From: Aegilops tauschii subsp. strangulata
Lineage: Eukaryota; Streptophyta; Magnoliopsida; Poales; Poaceae
DNA length: 64,000 nucleotides
NCBI RefSeq assembly: GCF_002575655.3
Contig: NC_053037.3
Coordinates: 506,734,544-506,798,543, forward strand
Direction of reading: 5' to 3'
How positions within the stretch are numbered: the stretch's first letter is position 1; each line of letters begins with the position of its first letter. The translations under genes and the position numbers were made by a program. The notes beneath the pieces are model-generated. The model saw only the letters and a list, made by a program, of their open reading frames with translations, did no database searches and was not told the DNA's origin. Shown here one piece after another: positions 1-11,695 of this stretch.

Positions 1-132
1 GTGGTTGAATTGACAACTCAACTGCTAATACTTGAGAATGTTCTTTGGCTCCCCTTGTGTCAAATCAATAAATTTGGGTTGAATACTCTACCCTCGAAAA
101 CTGTTGCGATCCCATATACTTGTGGGTTATCA
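1..132 (+). mobile_element. 3' end of a Gypsy LTR (WHAM-like)
   Basis: The last 132 bp of a long terminal repeat; the rest lies beyond the left edge. It aligns closely with the ends of the two LTRs at 18455-19872 and 20467-21255 and stops at TTATCA. CACTA sequence follows immediately instead of a primer binding site, so this is the outer end of a 3' LTR or a solo LTR that landed in the CACTA element. The family name WHAM is from memory and uncertain; assignment to the same family as 18455-21255 is seen directly. Confidence 0.8.
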
Positions 133-659
133 ACAGCGGGGACCCACCGGACGAGCCACCGTATTTCGTGAAAAAACGTTTCCCCCTGACTGCGGGGACC
201 CACCAGCTACATCTTCGCACACAAGAAAATGCGTCCGGGCAAAAAAAACAATTCGCCCCCTGACTGCTGGGACCCACCAGCTACACCTTCGCAAGGAAGG
301 AAGTGCCTGACAGTCGGGACCCACCTGGTCGAAGCGTACGTAGCGTTGTCATTCTGGTCGCGAACATGTACGTACATACTGGTCGTTGTAGAGGCGCGCA
401 CGTGTCGTAGTAGAGGCGCGCACGTAGCATGTGCATGTACGTACAGCGGCCAGGGTGCAAGAAAGTAAATATGGTCACGTACGTACATATAGGCGGGGTC
501 TTGAACGCCTACCCGCGCGTACGTACGGTCAGGGCTCGTGTACATGGCTGGGTCGGAACCGAGAAACAACATCGTCATCGTGTTCATGGGGAGCCAACCG
601 GCTGGGTCGGAACGGAATGCGTCGTCGTGTTCATCGGGAGGGCTTGGACGGAATAGCCG

Positions 660-940
660 ATGGAAACGAGGCCTCGCGTACCGTAGAACGGAGGAAACGG
701 CCTTGTGTTCAACCGGCCACGGTCGAAACGGGATCCTGTTCATCAGGAGGGGTCTGGCGTACCGCAAAACAGAGGAAACAGACCTCCTACGGTCAAAACG
801 GGGGTCCTGTTGGTCGGGAGGGGTGTGGCGTACCGCAAAACGGAGGAAACGGACTTGTGTTGGAGCGCGACGGTCGAAACGGGGGTCCTGTTCATCGGGA
901 GGGGTGTGGCGTACCGCAAAACGGGACTCCACGGGATACT
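660..940 (+). repeat. Direct repeats of about 80 bp inside the CACTA right end
   Basis: About four degenerate copies of a unit containing GGCGTACCGCAAAACGGAGG followed by a GGTCCTGTTCATCGGGAGG-like stretch. The same array is present in the other CACTA copy at about 37496-37755. Subterminal repeats of this sort are normal for CACTA elements, where they are thought to bind transposase; that role is inferred here. Confidence 0.75.
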
Positions 941-1084
941 GTTCAACTCCACCGCTGACCCCCACCAGCCTCCACGGGCTATTGTTCATCCACCGTCGAC
1001 CTCCTCCAGCCTCCACCTGTGACTGTTTATCGACGGGCTCCTGTTCATTCAGCCTCCACCGCGCGCTACTCCACCGGCTACTGC

Positions 1085-1345
1085 TCAACCAGCCCTCTCC
1101 ACGGGTTACTGTTCAACCACCCCTCCACGGGCTACTGTTCATCCAGCCCTCCACCGTCTACTATTCATCCAGCCCTCCACGGGGTGGTCCTGTTCATCCA
1201 ACCCTCCACGGGGTCCTGTTCATCCATCCCCAACCGGCTCGATCGATCGGGGTCCTGTTCATCCAGAGGCAACACCACTGGGTCCTGTTCATCCACCCCC
1301 ACCGGGAACTGTTTATCCAAACCCCCCAGCAACGCTCACTGTTCA
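1085..1345 (+). repeat. Subterminal TGTTCATCCA repeats of the CACTA element
   Basis: The short motif TGTTCATCCA recurs about ten times, usually followed by GCCCTCCAC. It is interleaved with ACTGTTCA- and CCTGTTCA-type variants. The matching array in copy 2 is at about 37860-38205. The position near the 3' end fits subterminal transposase-binding repeats. Confidence 0.75.
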
Positions 1346-1826
1346 TCCAGAGGCAGTATCGATCGACTTTAGTTAGCAGCAGTAGCGAAGGAATCGCTCG
1401 ATCGGGTTCAGTTAACAGCCATCGATCGATCGCTCGGGTTCAGTAACGCGTAGCCTGCAGTGCAATCGCTCAGGTTCAGTTAGAGCCCAACGCCTCGCTC
1501 GGGTTCAGTTAGAGCCCAATGCCTCGCACCCGCGCGCGTGCGTGTACGAGAGAAACGCGCATCGCTCGGCCCCGACCACCCGCTGTAACCGGGAACACCC
1601 CGATATTTTCCTCGCCCTCGCTTATACCACTTATGCAGCTACGTCTCCGGCCCGCCCAGGATGAAAAGCCATTTTCTATCCTGATTTTTTGTCATAGAAG
1701 TAGGACCCCACCACATCTATGATGATACCGGGTTTTGTCACAATTATCGTCATAGAAGTGTCATAAGTATGACAGAACTTTTTTTCGTTCGGCCCAAAAT
1801 GTCACGGATGTGTCGTTTTTATAGTG

Positions 1827-4290
1827 ATGATAGAGCCTATGGCTGAAGCATAGGGAACACCTTTCATTATCTCTATCTTATGCAGTGGTCGGGCATTGAG
1901 TCTGACTCAACTTCACACCTTGTAACACAGGCAAGAACCCTTTCTTTGCTTGATCCATTTTGAACTTCTTCAAAACTTTATCAAGGTATGTGCTTTGTGA
2001 AAGTCCAATTAAGCGTCTTGATCTATCTATATAGATCTTGACGCACAATATATAAGCAGCTTCACCGAGGTCTTTCATTGAAAAACTCTTGTTCAAGTAT
2101 CCTTTTATGCTATCCAGAAATTCTATATCATTTCCAATCAACTATATGTCATCCACATATAATATTAGAAATGCTACAGTGCTCCCACTCACTTTCTTGT
2201 AAATACAGGCTTCTCCAAAAGTCTGTATAAAACATATGCTTTGATCACACTATCAAAACGTTTGTTCCAACTCCGAGATGCTTGCACCAGTCCATAAATG
2301 GATCGCTGGAGCTTGCACACTTTGTTACCATCCTTTGGATCGATAAAACCTTCAGGTTGCATCATATACAACTCTTCTTCCAGAAATCCATTCAGGAATG
2401 TAGTCTTTACATCCATTTGCCAAATTTCATAATCATAAAATGCAGCAATTGTAACATGATTCAGACGGACTTAAGCATCGCTACGGGTGAGAAGGTCTCA
2501 TCATAGTCAACTCCTTGAACTTGTCGAAAACCTTTCGCAACAAGTCGAGCTTTGTAGACAGTAACATTATCGTCCACGTCAGTCTTCTTTAAGAAGATCC
2601 ATTTATTCTCGATGGCTTGCTGATCAACGGGCAAGTCAACCAAAGTCCACACTTTCTTCTCATACATGGACCCCATCTCAGATTTCATGGCCTCAAGCCA
2701 TTTCGCGGAATCTGGGCTCATCATCGCTTCCTCATAGTTCGTAGGTTCGTCATGGTCAAGTAACATGACCTCCAGAACAGGATTACCGTACCACTCTGGT
2801 GCGGATCTTACTCTGGTTGACCTACGAGGTTCGGTAGTAACTTGATCTGAAGTTACATGATCATCATCATTAGCTTCCTCACTAATTGGTGTAGAAGTCA
2901 TAGGAACAGATTTCTGTGATGAACTACTTTCCAGTAAGGGAGCAGGTACAGTTACCTCATCAAGTTCTACTTTCCTCCCACTCACTTCTTTCGAGAGAAA
3001 CTCCTTCTCTAGAAAGGATCCATTCTTAGCAACGAATGTCTTGCCTTTGGATCTATGATATAAGGTGTACCCAACAGTCTCCTTTGGGTATCCTATGAAG
3101 ACACATTTCTCGGATTTGGGTTCGAGCTTATCAGGTTGAAGCTTTTTCACATAAGCATCGCAGCCCCAAACTTTAAGAAACGACAACTTTGGTTTCTTGA
3201 CAAGCCACAGTTCATAAGGTGTCGTCTCAACGGATTTAGATGGTGCCCTACTTAACGTGAATGCAGTCGTCTCTAAAGCAAACGAGAGCGGTAAATCAGT
3301 AAGAGACATCATAGATCGCACCATATCTAGTAAAGTACGATTACGACGTTCGGACACACCATTACGCTGTGGTGTTCGCGTGAGTTGCGAAACTATTCTG
3401 CATTGTTTCAAATGAAGACCAAACTCGTAACTCAATTATTCTCCTCCACGATCAGATCGTAGAAACTTTATTTTCTTGTTATGATGATTTTCCACTTCAC
3501 TCTAAAATTCTTTGAACTTTTCAAATGTTTTAGACTTATGCTTCATCAAGTAGATATTCCCATATCTGCTCAAATCATCTGTGAAGGTGAGAAAATAACG
3601 ATACCCGCCGCGAGCCTCAACATTTATCGGACCACATACATCAACATGTATGATTTCCAACAAATCTGTTGCTCGCTCCATTGTTCCGGAGAACGGAGTT
3701 TTAGCCATCTTGCCCATGAGGCATGGTTCGCAAGTACCAAGTGATTCATAATCAAGTGATTCCGAAAGTCTATCAGAATGGAGTTTCTTTATGTGCTTTA
3801 CACCAATATGACCCAAAAGGCAGTGCCACAAATAAGTTGCACTATCATTATCAACTCTGTATCTTTTGGCTTCAATATTATGAATATGTGTATCACTACT
3901 ATCGAGATTCAATAAAAATAGACCACTCTTCAAGGGTGCATGAACATAAAAGATATTACTCATATAAATAGAACAACCATTATTCTCTGATTTAAATGAA
4001 TAACCGTCTAGCATCAAACAAGATCCAGATATAATGTTCATGCTTAACGCCGGCACCAAATAAAAATTATTCAGGTCTAAAACTAATCCCGAAGGTAGAT
4101 GTAGAGGCAGCGTGCCGACCGCGATCACATCGACTTTGGAACCATTTCCCACACGCATCGTCACCTCGTCCTTAGCCAATCTTCGCTTATTCCGTAGTAC
4201 CTGTTTCGAGTTGCAAATATTAGCCGGTATAAAATACCCAGGTGCTACTGCGAGCATTAGTAAGGTACACATCAATAACATGTATATCAC
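1827..4290 (-). pseudogene. Copia pol: integrase and reverse transcriptase, broken
   Basis: Minus-strand frames appear in the order expected for Copia pol. From about 4100 to 3500 there is a GAG-pre-integrase region with an HLLGHIG-like zinc-finger segment and integrase aspartates in IHVDVCGP and FTDDLSR. From 3435 to 2461 come the integrase C-terminal part, the Pro/Ser/Thr-rich linker and the RT start (NKWIF, KARLVAKGF). From 2416 to 1878 comes the RT core with MDVKT, LYVDDI and the KDLGEAAYIL region. Frame is lost near 4220-4290, 3480, 2450 and 2220. Stops include one beside SDRGGE (about 3440) and one right after YVDDI (about 2145). The filler copy at 8959-11166 lacks these two stops. Confidence 0.9.
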
Positions 4291-5134
4291 ATATACCTTT
4301 GTTCACCTTGCCATCCTTCTTATCCGCCAAATACTTGGGACAGTTCCGCTTCCAGTGACCAGTCCCTTTGAAGTAGAAGCACTCAGTCTCAGGCTTAGGT
4401 CCAGACTTGGGCTTCTTCACTTGAGCAGCAACTTTCTTGCCGTTCTTCTTGAAGTTCCCCTTCTTCCCATTACCCTTTTTCTTGAAACTGGTGGTCTTGT
4501 TGACCATCAACACTTGATGCTCCTTCTTGATTTCTACCTCCGCAGCCTTTAGCATTGTGAAGATCTCGGGAATTGTCTTATCCATCCCTTGCATATTATA
4601 GTTCATCACGAAGCTCTTGTAGCTTGGTGACAGTGATTGAAGTATTCTGTCAATGACACTATCATCAGGAAGATTAACTCCCAGTTGAATCAAGTGATTA
4701 TTATACCCGGACATTTTGAGTATATGTTCACTGACAGAACTATTCTCCTCGATCTTGCAGCTGTAGAACTTACTGGAGACTTCATATCTCTCAATCCGGG
4801 CATTTGCTTGAAATATTGACTTCAACTCCTGGAACATCTCATATGCTCCATGACGTTCAAAACGTCGTTGAAGTCCAGGTTCTAAGCCGTAAAGCACGGC
4901 ACACTGAACTATCGAGTAGTCATCAGCTTTGCTCTGCCAGACGTTCATAACATCTGGCGTTGCTCCTGCAGCGCGTATGGCACCTAGCGGTGCTTACATG
5001 ACGTAATTCTTCTATGCAACAATGAGGATAATCCTCAAGTTACGGAGCCAGTCCGTGTAGTTGCTACCATCATCTTTCAACTTAGCTTTCTCTAGGAACG
5101 CATTAAAATTCAACGGAACAACAGCACGGGCCAT
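4220..5134 (-). pseudogene. Copia gag, broken
   Basis: The frame opens with MARAVVPLNF at 5134 and continues through SNYTDWLRNLR. It meets two in-frame stops near 5015 and 4998, then runs open from 4948 to 4220. The open part has the UBN2-type capsid pattern (LKSIFQ, LPPDDSV-like and PSYKSFVMNY segments), a lysine-rich basic stretch and a CCHC zinc knuckle. The second cysteine of the knuckle is replaced by Phe (CFYFKGTGHWKRNC). The gag frame overlaps the following pol frame in another phase, showing a frameshift in what is normally one polyprotein. It would act in the cytoplasmic virus-like particle if intact. Confidence 0.88.
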
Positions 5135-6353
5135 CTGTCTACAACAACATAGACATGCAAAATACTATCAGGTACTAAGTTCATGATAAATTAAAGTTCC
5201 ATTAATCAAATTACTTAAGAACTCCCACTTAGATAGACATCCCTCTAATCATCTAAGTGATCACGTGATCCATATCAACTAAACCATGTCCGATCATCAC
5301 ATGAGATGGAGTAGTTTTCAATGGTGAACATCACTATGTTGATCATATCTACTATATGATTCACGCTCGACCTTTCGGTCTCAGTGTTCCGAGGCCATAT
5401 CTGCATATGCTAGGCTCGTCAAGTTTAACCCGAGTATTCTGCGTGTGCAAAACTGGCTTGCACCCGTTGTATGTGAACGTAGAGCTTATCACACCCGATC
5501 ATCACGTGTTGTCTCGGCACGATGAACTTTCGCAATGGTGCATACTCAGGGAGAACACTTATACCTTGAAATTTAGTGAGAGATCATCTTATAATGCTAC
5601 CGTCGAACAAAGCAAAATAAGATGCATAAAGGATAAACATCAAATGCAATCAATATAAGTGAAATGATATGGCCATCATCATCTTGTGCCTTTGATCTCC
5701 ATCTCCAAAGCACCGTCATGATCACCATCGTCACCGGCGCGACACCTTGATCTCCATCGTAGCATCGTTGTCGTCTCGCCAACTATTGCTTCTACGACTA
5801 TCGCTACCGCTTAGTGATAAAGTAAAGCAGTTACATGGCGATTGCATTTCATACAATAAAGCGACAACCATATGGCTCCTGCCAGTTGCCGATAACTCTG
5901 TTACAAAACATGATCATCTCATACAATAAAATTTAGCATCATGTCTTGTCCATATCACATCACAACAACATGCCCTGCAAAAATAAGTTAGACGTCCTCT
6001 ACTTTGTTGTTGCAAGTTTTACGTGGCTGCTACGGGCTGAGCAAGAACCGTTCTTACCTACGCATCAAAACCACAACGATTTTTCGTCAAGTATGTGTTG
6101 TTTTAACCTTCAATAAGGACCGGGCGTAGCCACACTCGATTCAACTAAAGTTGGAGAAACTAACACCCGCCAGTCACCTGTGTGCGAAGCACGTCGGTAG
6201 AACCAGTCTCGCGTAAGCGTACACGTAATGTCGGTCCGGGCCGGTTCATCCAACAATACCGCCGAATCAAAGTATGACATGCTGGTAAGCAGTATGACTA
6301 TTATCGCCCACAACTCACTTGTGTTCTAGTCGTGCATATAAGATCTACGCATA
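5135..6353 (-). other. Copia untranslated leader
   Basis: This stretch of about 1.2 kb between the primer site and the gag start has no credible coding frame. A long leader is usual for the BARE-type Copia group. Nothing else recognisable was seen in it. Confidence 0.7.
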
Positions 6354-6370
6354 AACCTGGCTTGATGCCA
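6354..6370 (-). promoter_or_regulatory. Primer binding site, initiator-Met tRNA type, mutated
   Basis: Immediately inside the 5' LTR. Read on the minus strand it is TGGCATCAAGCCAGGTT, close to the usual TGGTATCAGAGCCAGGTT. The differences suggest decay after insertion. One base separates it from the LTR. Confidence 0.8.
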
Positions 6371-6371
6371 C

Positions 6372-8088
6372 TGTTGGGGAACATAGTAATTTCAAAAAAA
6401 ATCCTACGAACACGCAAGATCATGGTGATGCATAGCAACGAGAGGGGAGAGTGTTGTCCACGTAACCTCGTAGATCGTAAGCGGAAGCGTTATGACAATG
6501 TGGTTGTTGTAGTCGTACGTCTTCATGATCGACCGATCCTAGTACCGAACGTACGGCACCTCCGCGATCTGCACACGTTCAGCTCGGTGACGTCCCACAA
6601 ACTCACGATCCAGCAGAGTGTCGAGGGAGAGCTTCGTCAGCACGACGACATGATGACGGTGATGATGAAGCTACCGGCGCAGGGCTTCGCCTAAGCACTA
6701 CGACGGTATGACCGAGGTGGATTATGGTGGAGGGGGGCACCGCACACGGCTAAGAGATCAATGATTAACTTGTGTGTCTATGGGGTGCCCCCATCCCCCG
6801 TATATAAAGGAGTGGAGGAGGGGGAGGGCCGGCCCTCCTATGGCGCGCCCCATGGGGAGTCCTACTCCCACCGGGAGTAGGATTCCCCCTTCCCTAGTTG
6901 CACTAGGAGTGGAAGGAAGGGGGAGAGAGGGGGAAGGTAAGGGGGGCCCACCCAATTCGGATTGGGCTTGGGGGGGCGCGCCCTCCTAGGCCTCCCTCTC
7001 TTCTCTCCCACTATGGCCCAATAAGGCCCATATACCTCCCGGGGGGTTCCGGTAACCTCCCGGTGCTCCGGTATATGCCCGAACTCACCCAGAACCATTC
7101 CGATGTCCAAACATAGGCTTCCAATATATAGATATTTATGTCTCGACCATTTCGAGACTCCTCGTCCAATCCATGATCATATCTGAGACTCCGAACTACC
7201 TTCGGTACATCAAAATACATAAACTCATAATACCGATCGTCACCGAACGTTAAGCGTGCGGACCCTACGGGTTCGAGAACTATGTAGACATGACCGAGAC
7301 ACGTCTCCGGTCAATAACCAATAGTGGAACCTGGATGCTCATATTGGCTCCTACATATTCTACGAAGATGTTTATCAGTCAAACCGCATAACAACATACG
7401 TTGTTCCCTTTGTCATCGGTATGTTACTTGCCCGACATTCGATCGTCGGTATCTCAATACCTAGTTCAATCTCGTTACCGGCAAGTCCCTTTACTCGTTC
7501 CGTAATGCATCATCCCGCAACTAACTCATATTTACAATGCTTGCAAGGCTTATAGTGACGTGCATTATCGAGAGGGCCCAGAGATACCTCTTCGAATCGG
7601 AGTGACAAATCCTAATCTTGATCTATGCCAACTCAACAAGTACCATCGGAGACACCTGTAGAGCACCTTTATAATCACCCAGTTACGTTGTGACGTTTGG
7701 TAGCAGGCAAAGTGTTCCTTCGGTACTCGGGAGTTGCATAATCTCATAGTCATAGGAATATGTATAAGTCATGAAGAAAGCAATAGCAATATACTAAACG
7801 ATCAAGTGCTAAGCTAACGGAATGGGTCAAGTCAATCACATCATTCTCTAATGATGTGATCCCGTTAATCAAATGACAACTCATGTCCATGGCTAGGAAA
7901 CTTAACCATCTTTGATTCAACAAGCTAGTCAAGTAGAGGCATACTAGTGACACTCTGTTTGTCTAAGTATTCACACATGTACTAAGTTTCCGGTTAATAC
8001 AATTCTAGCATGAATAATAAACATTTATCATGATATAAGGAAATATAAATAACAACTTTGTTATTGCCTCTAGGGCATATTTCCTTCA
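6372..8088 (-). mobile_element. Copia 5' LTR (minus strand)
   Basis: A 1,717-bp LTR. On the plus strand it starts TGTTGGGGAACATAG and ends GCATATTTCCTTCA; in element orientation it runs TGAAGG...CCAACA. A TATA-like motif lies at about 6797-6806 (TATATAAAG on the plus strand, TTTATATAC in element orientation). The partner 3' LTR is not in the window. The sequence is related to, but distinct from, the LTR at 8117-12139. Confidence 0.88.
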
Positions 8089-8901
8089 GTTGTCACAGGT
8101 GCACCCTGCCCAGACCTGTTGGAAATATGCCCTAGAGGCAATAATAAAGTGGTTATTATTATATTTCCTTGTTCATGATAATCGTTTATTATCCATGCTA
8201 TAGTTGTATTGATTGAAAACTCAAATACATGTGTGGGTACATAGACAACAACATGTTCCTAGTGAGCCTCTACCGGACTAGCTCATTGATCAAAGATGGC
8301 TTTGGTTTCCTAATCATAGACATGAGTTGTCATTTGATAATGGGATCACATCATTAGGAGAATGATGTGATGGACAAGACCCAGACTATGAACGTAGCAT
8401 ATGATCGTGTCAAGTTTATTCGTTTTCTGCATGTCAAGTATATGCTCCTATGACCATGAGATCATGCAACTCACTGACACCGGAGGAGTACCTTGTGTGT
8501 ACCAAACGTCGCAACGTAACTGGGTGACTATAAAGGTGCTCTACATGTATCTCTGAGGGTGTTTGTTGAGTTGGCATGGATCAAGACTGGGATTTGTCAC
8601 TCCGTATGACGGAGAGGTATCTCAGGGCCCACTCAGTAATACAGTATCACAATGAGCTTGCAAGCAATGTGACTAATGAGTTAACCACATGGTCTTGTAT
8701 TACGGAACGAGTAAAGAGACTTGTCGGTAAGGAGATTGAACTAGGTATGGAGATACCGACGATCGAATCTCGGGCAAGTAACATACCGATAGACAAAGGG
8801 AACTACATATGGGATTAGCCGAATCCTTGACATCGAGGTTCGACCGATAAGATCTTCGTAGAATATGTAGGAATCAATATGGGCATCCAGGTCCCGCTAT
8901 T

Positions 8902-8958
8902 GGTTATTGACCGTGGAGGTGTCTCGGTCATGTCTGCATAGTTCTCGAACCCGCAGGC
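8902..8958 (+). repeat. 57-bp direct duplication, left copy
   Basis: LTR sequence from GGTTATTGACCGTGG to ACCCGCAGGC. The same 57 bp recur at 11167-11223 with one visible mismatch (ACCG versus AACG). The two copies flank the inserted Copia pol fragment. Confidence 0.95.
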
Positions 8959-11166
8959 AATTGCTCCAGTATTTTCACAAAAGATTTTCATTGGACCCGA
9001 TGCACTAGGTATGTCACCTAGATCGGATATGAACTCCTTCATCCAGACTCCTTCATTTGCTGCTTCCGAAGCAGCTATGTACTCCGCCTCGCATGTAGAT
9101 CCTGCCAGGGCGCTTTGTTTAGAACTGCACCAACTGACAGCTCCATCGTTCAATATAAATACGTATCTGGTTTGTGACTTAGAGCCGTCCGGATTAGTGT
9201 CAAAGCTTGCATCGACATAACCATTTACGACGAGCTCTTTGTCACCTCATAAACGAGAAACATATCTTTAGTCCTTTTCAGGTATTTCAGGATGTTCTTG
9301 ACCGCTGTCCAATGATCCACTCCTGGATTACTTTGGCACCTCCCTGCTAAACTAATAGCAAGGCACACATCAGGTCTGGTACACAGCATTGCGTACATGA
9401 TAGAGCCTATGGCTGAAGCATAGGGAACATCTTTCATTTTCTCTCTATCTTCTGCTGTGGTCGGGCATTGAGTCTGACTCAACTTCACACCTTGTAACAC
9501 AGGCAAGAACCCTTTCTTTGCTTGATCCATTTTGAACTTCTTCAAAACTTTATCAAGGTATGTGCTTTATGAAAGTCCAATTAAGCGTCTTGATCTATCT
9601 CTATAGATCTTGATGCCCAATATATAAGCAGCTTCACCGAGGTCTTTCATTGCAAAACTCTTGTTCAAGTATCCTTTTATGCTATCCAGAAATTCTATAT
9701 CATTTCCAATCAACAATATGTCATCCACATATAATATTAGAAATGCTACAGAGCTCCCACTCACTTTCTTGTAAATACAGGCTTCTCCAAAAGTCTGTAT
9801 AAAACCATATGCTTTGATCACACTATCAAAACGTTTATTCCAACTCCGAGATGCTTGCACCAGTCCATAAATGGATCACTGGAGCTTGCACACTTTGTTA
9901 GCATTCTTTGGATCGATAAAACCTTCAGGTTGCATCATATACAACTCTTCTTCCAGAAATCCATTCAGGAATGCAGTCTTTACATCCATTTGCCAAATTT
10001 CATAATCATGAAATGCAACAATTGCTAACTTGATTCGGACGGACTTAAGCATCGCTAGAGGTGAGAAGGTCTCATCGCAGTCAACTCCTTGAACTGGTCG
10101 AAAACCTTTCGCAACAAGTCGAGCTTTGTAGACAGTTACATTACCGTCAGCGTCAGTCTTCATTTTGAAGATCCATTTATTCTCGATGGCTTGCCGATCA
10201 ACGGGCAAGTCAACCAAAGTCCACACTTTGTTCTCATACATGGATCCCATCTCAGATTTCATGGCCTCAAGCCATTTCGCTGAATCTGGGCTCATCATCG
10301 CTTCCTCATAGTTCGTAGGTTCGTCATGGTCAAGTAACATGACCTCCAGAACAGGATTACCATACCACTCTGGTGTGGATCTTACTCTGGTTGACCTACG
10401 AGGTTCGGTAGTAACTTGATCTGAAGTTACATGATCGACATCATTAGCTTCCTCACTAATTGGTGTAGAAGTCCCAGGAACAAATTTCTGTGATGAACTA
10501 CTTTCCAGTAAGGGAGCAGGTACAGTTACCTCATCAAGTTCTACTTTCCTCCACTCACTTCTTTCGAGAGAAACTCCTTCTCTAGAAAGGATCCATTCTT
10601 AGCAACGAATGTCTTGCCTTCGGATCTGTGATAGAAGGTGTACCCAACAGTCTCCTTTGGGTATCCTATTAAGACACATTTCTCGGATTTGGGTTCGAGC
10701 TTATCAGGTTGAAGCTTTTTCACATAAGCATCGCAGGCCCAAACTTTAAGAAACGACAACTTTGGTTTCTTGCCAAACCACAGTTCATAAGCTGTCATCT
10801 CAACGGATTTAGATGGTGCCCTATTTAATGTGAATGCAGCCGTCTCTAAAGCATAACCACAAAACGATAGCGGTAAATCAGTAAGAGACATCATAGATCG
10901 CACCATATCTAGGAAGGTACGATTACGACGTTCGGGCACACCATTACCTGTGGTGTTGGCGTGAGTTGCGAAACTATTCCGCATTGTTTCAAATGAAGAC
11001 CAAACTCGTAACTCAAATATTCTCCTCCACGATCAGATCGTAGAAACTTTATTTTCTTTTTACGATGATTTTCCACTTCACTCTAAAATTCTTTGAACTT
11101 TTCAAATGTTTTAGACTTATGCTTCATCAAGTAGATATACCCATATCTGCTCAAATCATCTGTGAA
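8959..11166 (-). pseudogene. Inserted fragment of Copia pol (integrase, RT, RNase H)
   Basis: A 2.2-kb minus-strand Copia fragment with no LTRs, no poly(A) and no ends of its own. It runs from the integrase core (SDRGGEYL, about 11040) through the linker and RT, with LILYVDDILL intact at about 9715, to RNase H (SWCSSKQSALAGS and CEAEYIAASEAANE, about 9130). It stops abruptly after the NTGAIA segment. It is homologous to 1827-3584 and extends 438 bp beyond the point where the CACTA element cuts that copy. Frameshifts and stops divide it into five frames. At the right junction, GGT is shared by both sequences. It looks like filler copied in during break repair. Confidence 0.88.
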
Positions 11167-11223
11167 GGTTATTGAACGTGGAGGTGTCTCGGTCATGTCT
11201 GCATAGTTCTCGAACCCGCAGGC
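11167..11223 (+). repeat. 57-bp direct duplication, right copy
   Basis: Second copy of the 57 bp at 8902-8958. After it the LTR continues with TCTACACACTTAACATT, so the duplicated block marks the exact point where the LTR was opened. Confidence 0.95.
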
Positions 11224-11684
11224 TCTACACACTTAACATTTGGTGACGATATAAGTATAGTTGAGTCATTATGGTGGTTACCGAAGGTTGTTCGGAGTCC
11301 CGAATTAGATCCTGGAGGTGACGAGGAACTCTGGAATGGTCTAGAGGTGAAGATTTATATGTTGGATGAAGGGTATTGGAGTCCGAAAGTGTTCCGGGGG
11401 TACCAGGTGATGACCAGCATGACCGAAAGGGGTTTCGGGGGGCCCCGACAAGTGTTGGGGGCCTCATGGGCCAAGGGGAGGGGGCAAACCAGCCCACTAT
11501 GGGGTTGTGCGCCCCCCTCACCCCTTCCCACGTTGCGAGAGGAGGTGGGGGCGCCACCCTAGGGTTCCCACCCCTTTGGCTTGGGGGCCAAGTCTCCTAA
11601 GGGGAAAACCCATCTAGGGTTTCCCTCTAGTGGCCGCCGCCTCTATATGGGATCCCCTAGGGGCGCCCCCTCTCCCCCTTCCCC

Positions 11685-11695
11685 CTATATATAGA
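11685..11695 (+). promoter_or_regulatory. TATA box of the solo LTR
   Basis: CTATATATAGA sits downstream of a GC-rich stretch and about 450 bp before the LTR end, where a BARE-type LTR promoter is expected. No direct evidence of use. Confidence 0.5.

Larger units (their letters stand above)
133..1826 (+). mobile_element. CACTA DNA transposon, right-hand part (copy 1)
   Basis: This segment aligns nearly throughout with 36972-38684, the right part of the complete CACTA element at 32688-38684. It ends in TATAGTG, a one-base variant of the TGTAGTG terminus of the other copy. ATG follows at 1827-1829, matching the 3-bp duplication expected for CACTA insertion. The second copy of the Copia target (9397 onward) reads through this point as GTACATGATAG, which shows that the element inserted into Copia pol. 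The left part is missing, replaced by the Gypsy LTR end at 132. No transposase is encoded; the long ORFs here are products of internal repeats. Confidence 0.88.
1827..8088 (-). mobile_element. Copia LTR retrotransposon, 3' truncated, minus strand
   Basis: In element orientation (right to left) this has a 5' LTR at 6372-8088, a methionine-tRNA type primer site at 6354-6370, a leader of about 1.2 kb, gag, then integrase and reverse transcriptase. The sequence stops at 1827, where the CACTA element interrupts it inside the RT/RNase H region; the RNase H end and 3' LTR are not in the window. LTR ends (TGAAGGAAATATGCCC and CCCCAACA in element orientation) and the gag/pol protein type point to the BARE/Angela/WIS group of Triticeae Copia elements. 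All reading frames carry stops or shifts, so it is inactive. Confidence 0.9.

Noticed and set aside
207..1088. 293-codon minus-strand ORF
   Set aside because: A reverse reading of the same CACTA repeat array; its frame is not kept in the second copy.
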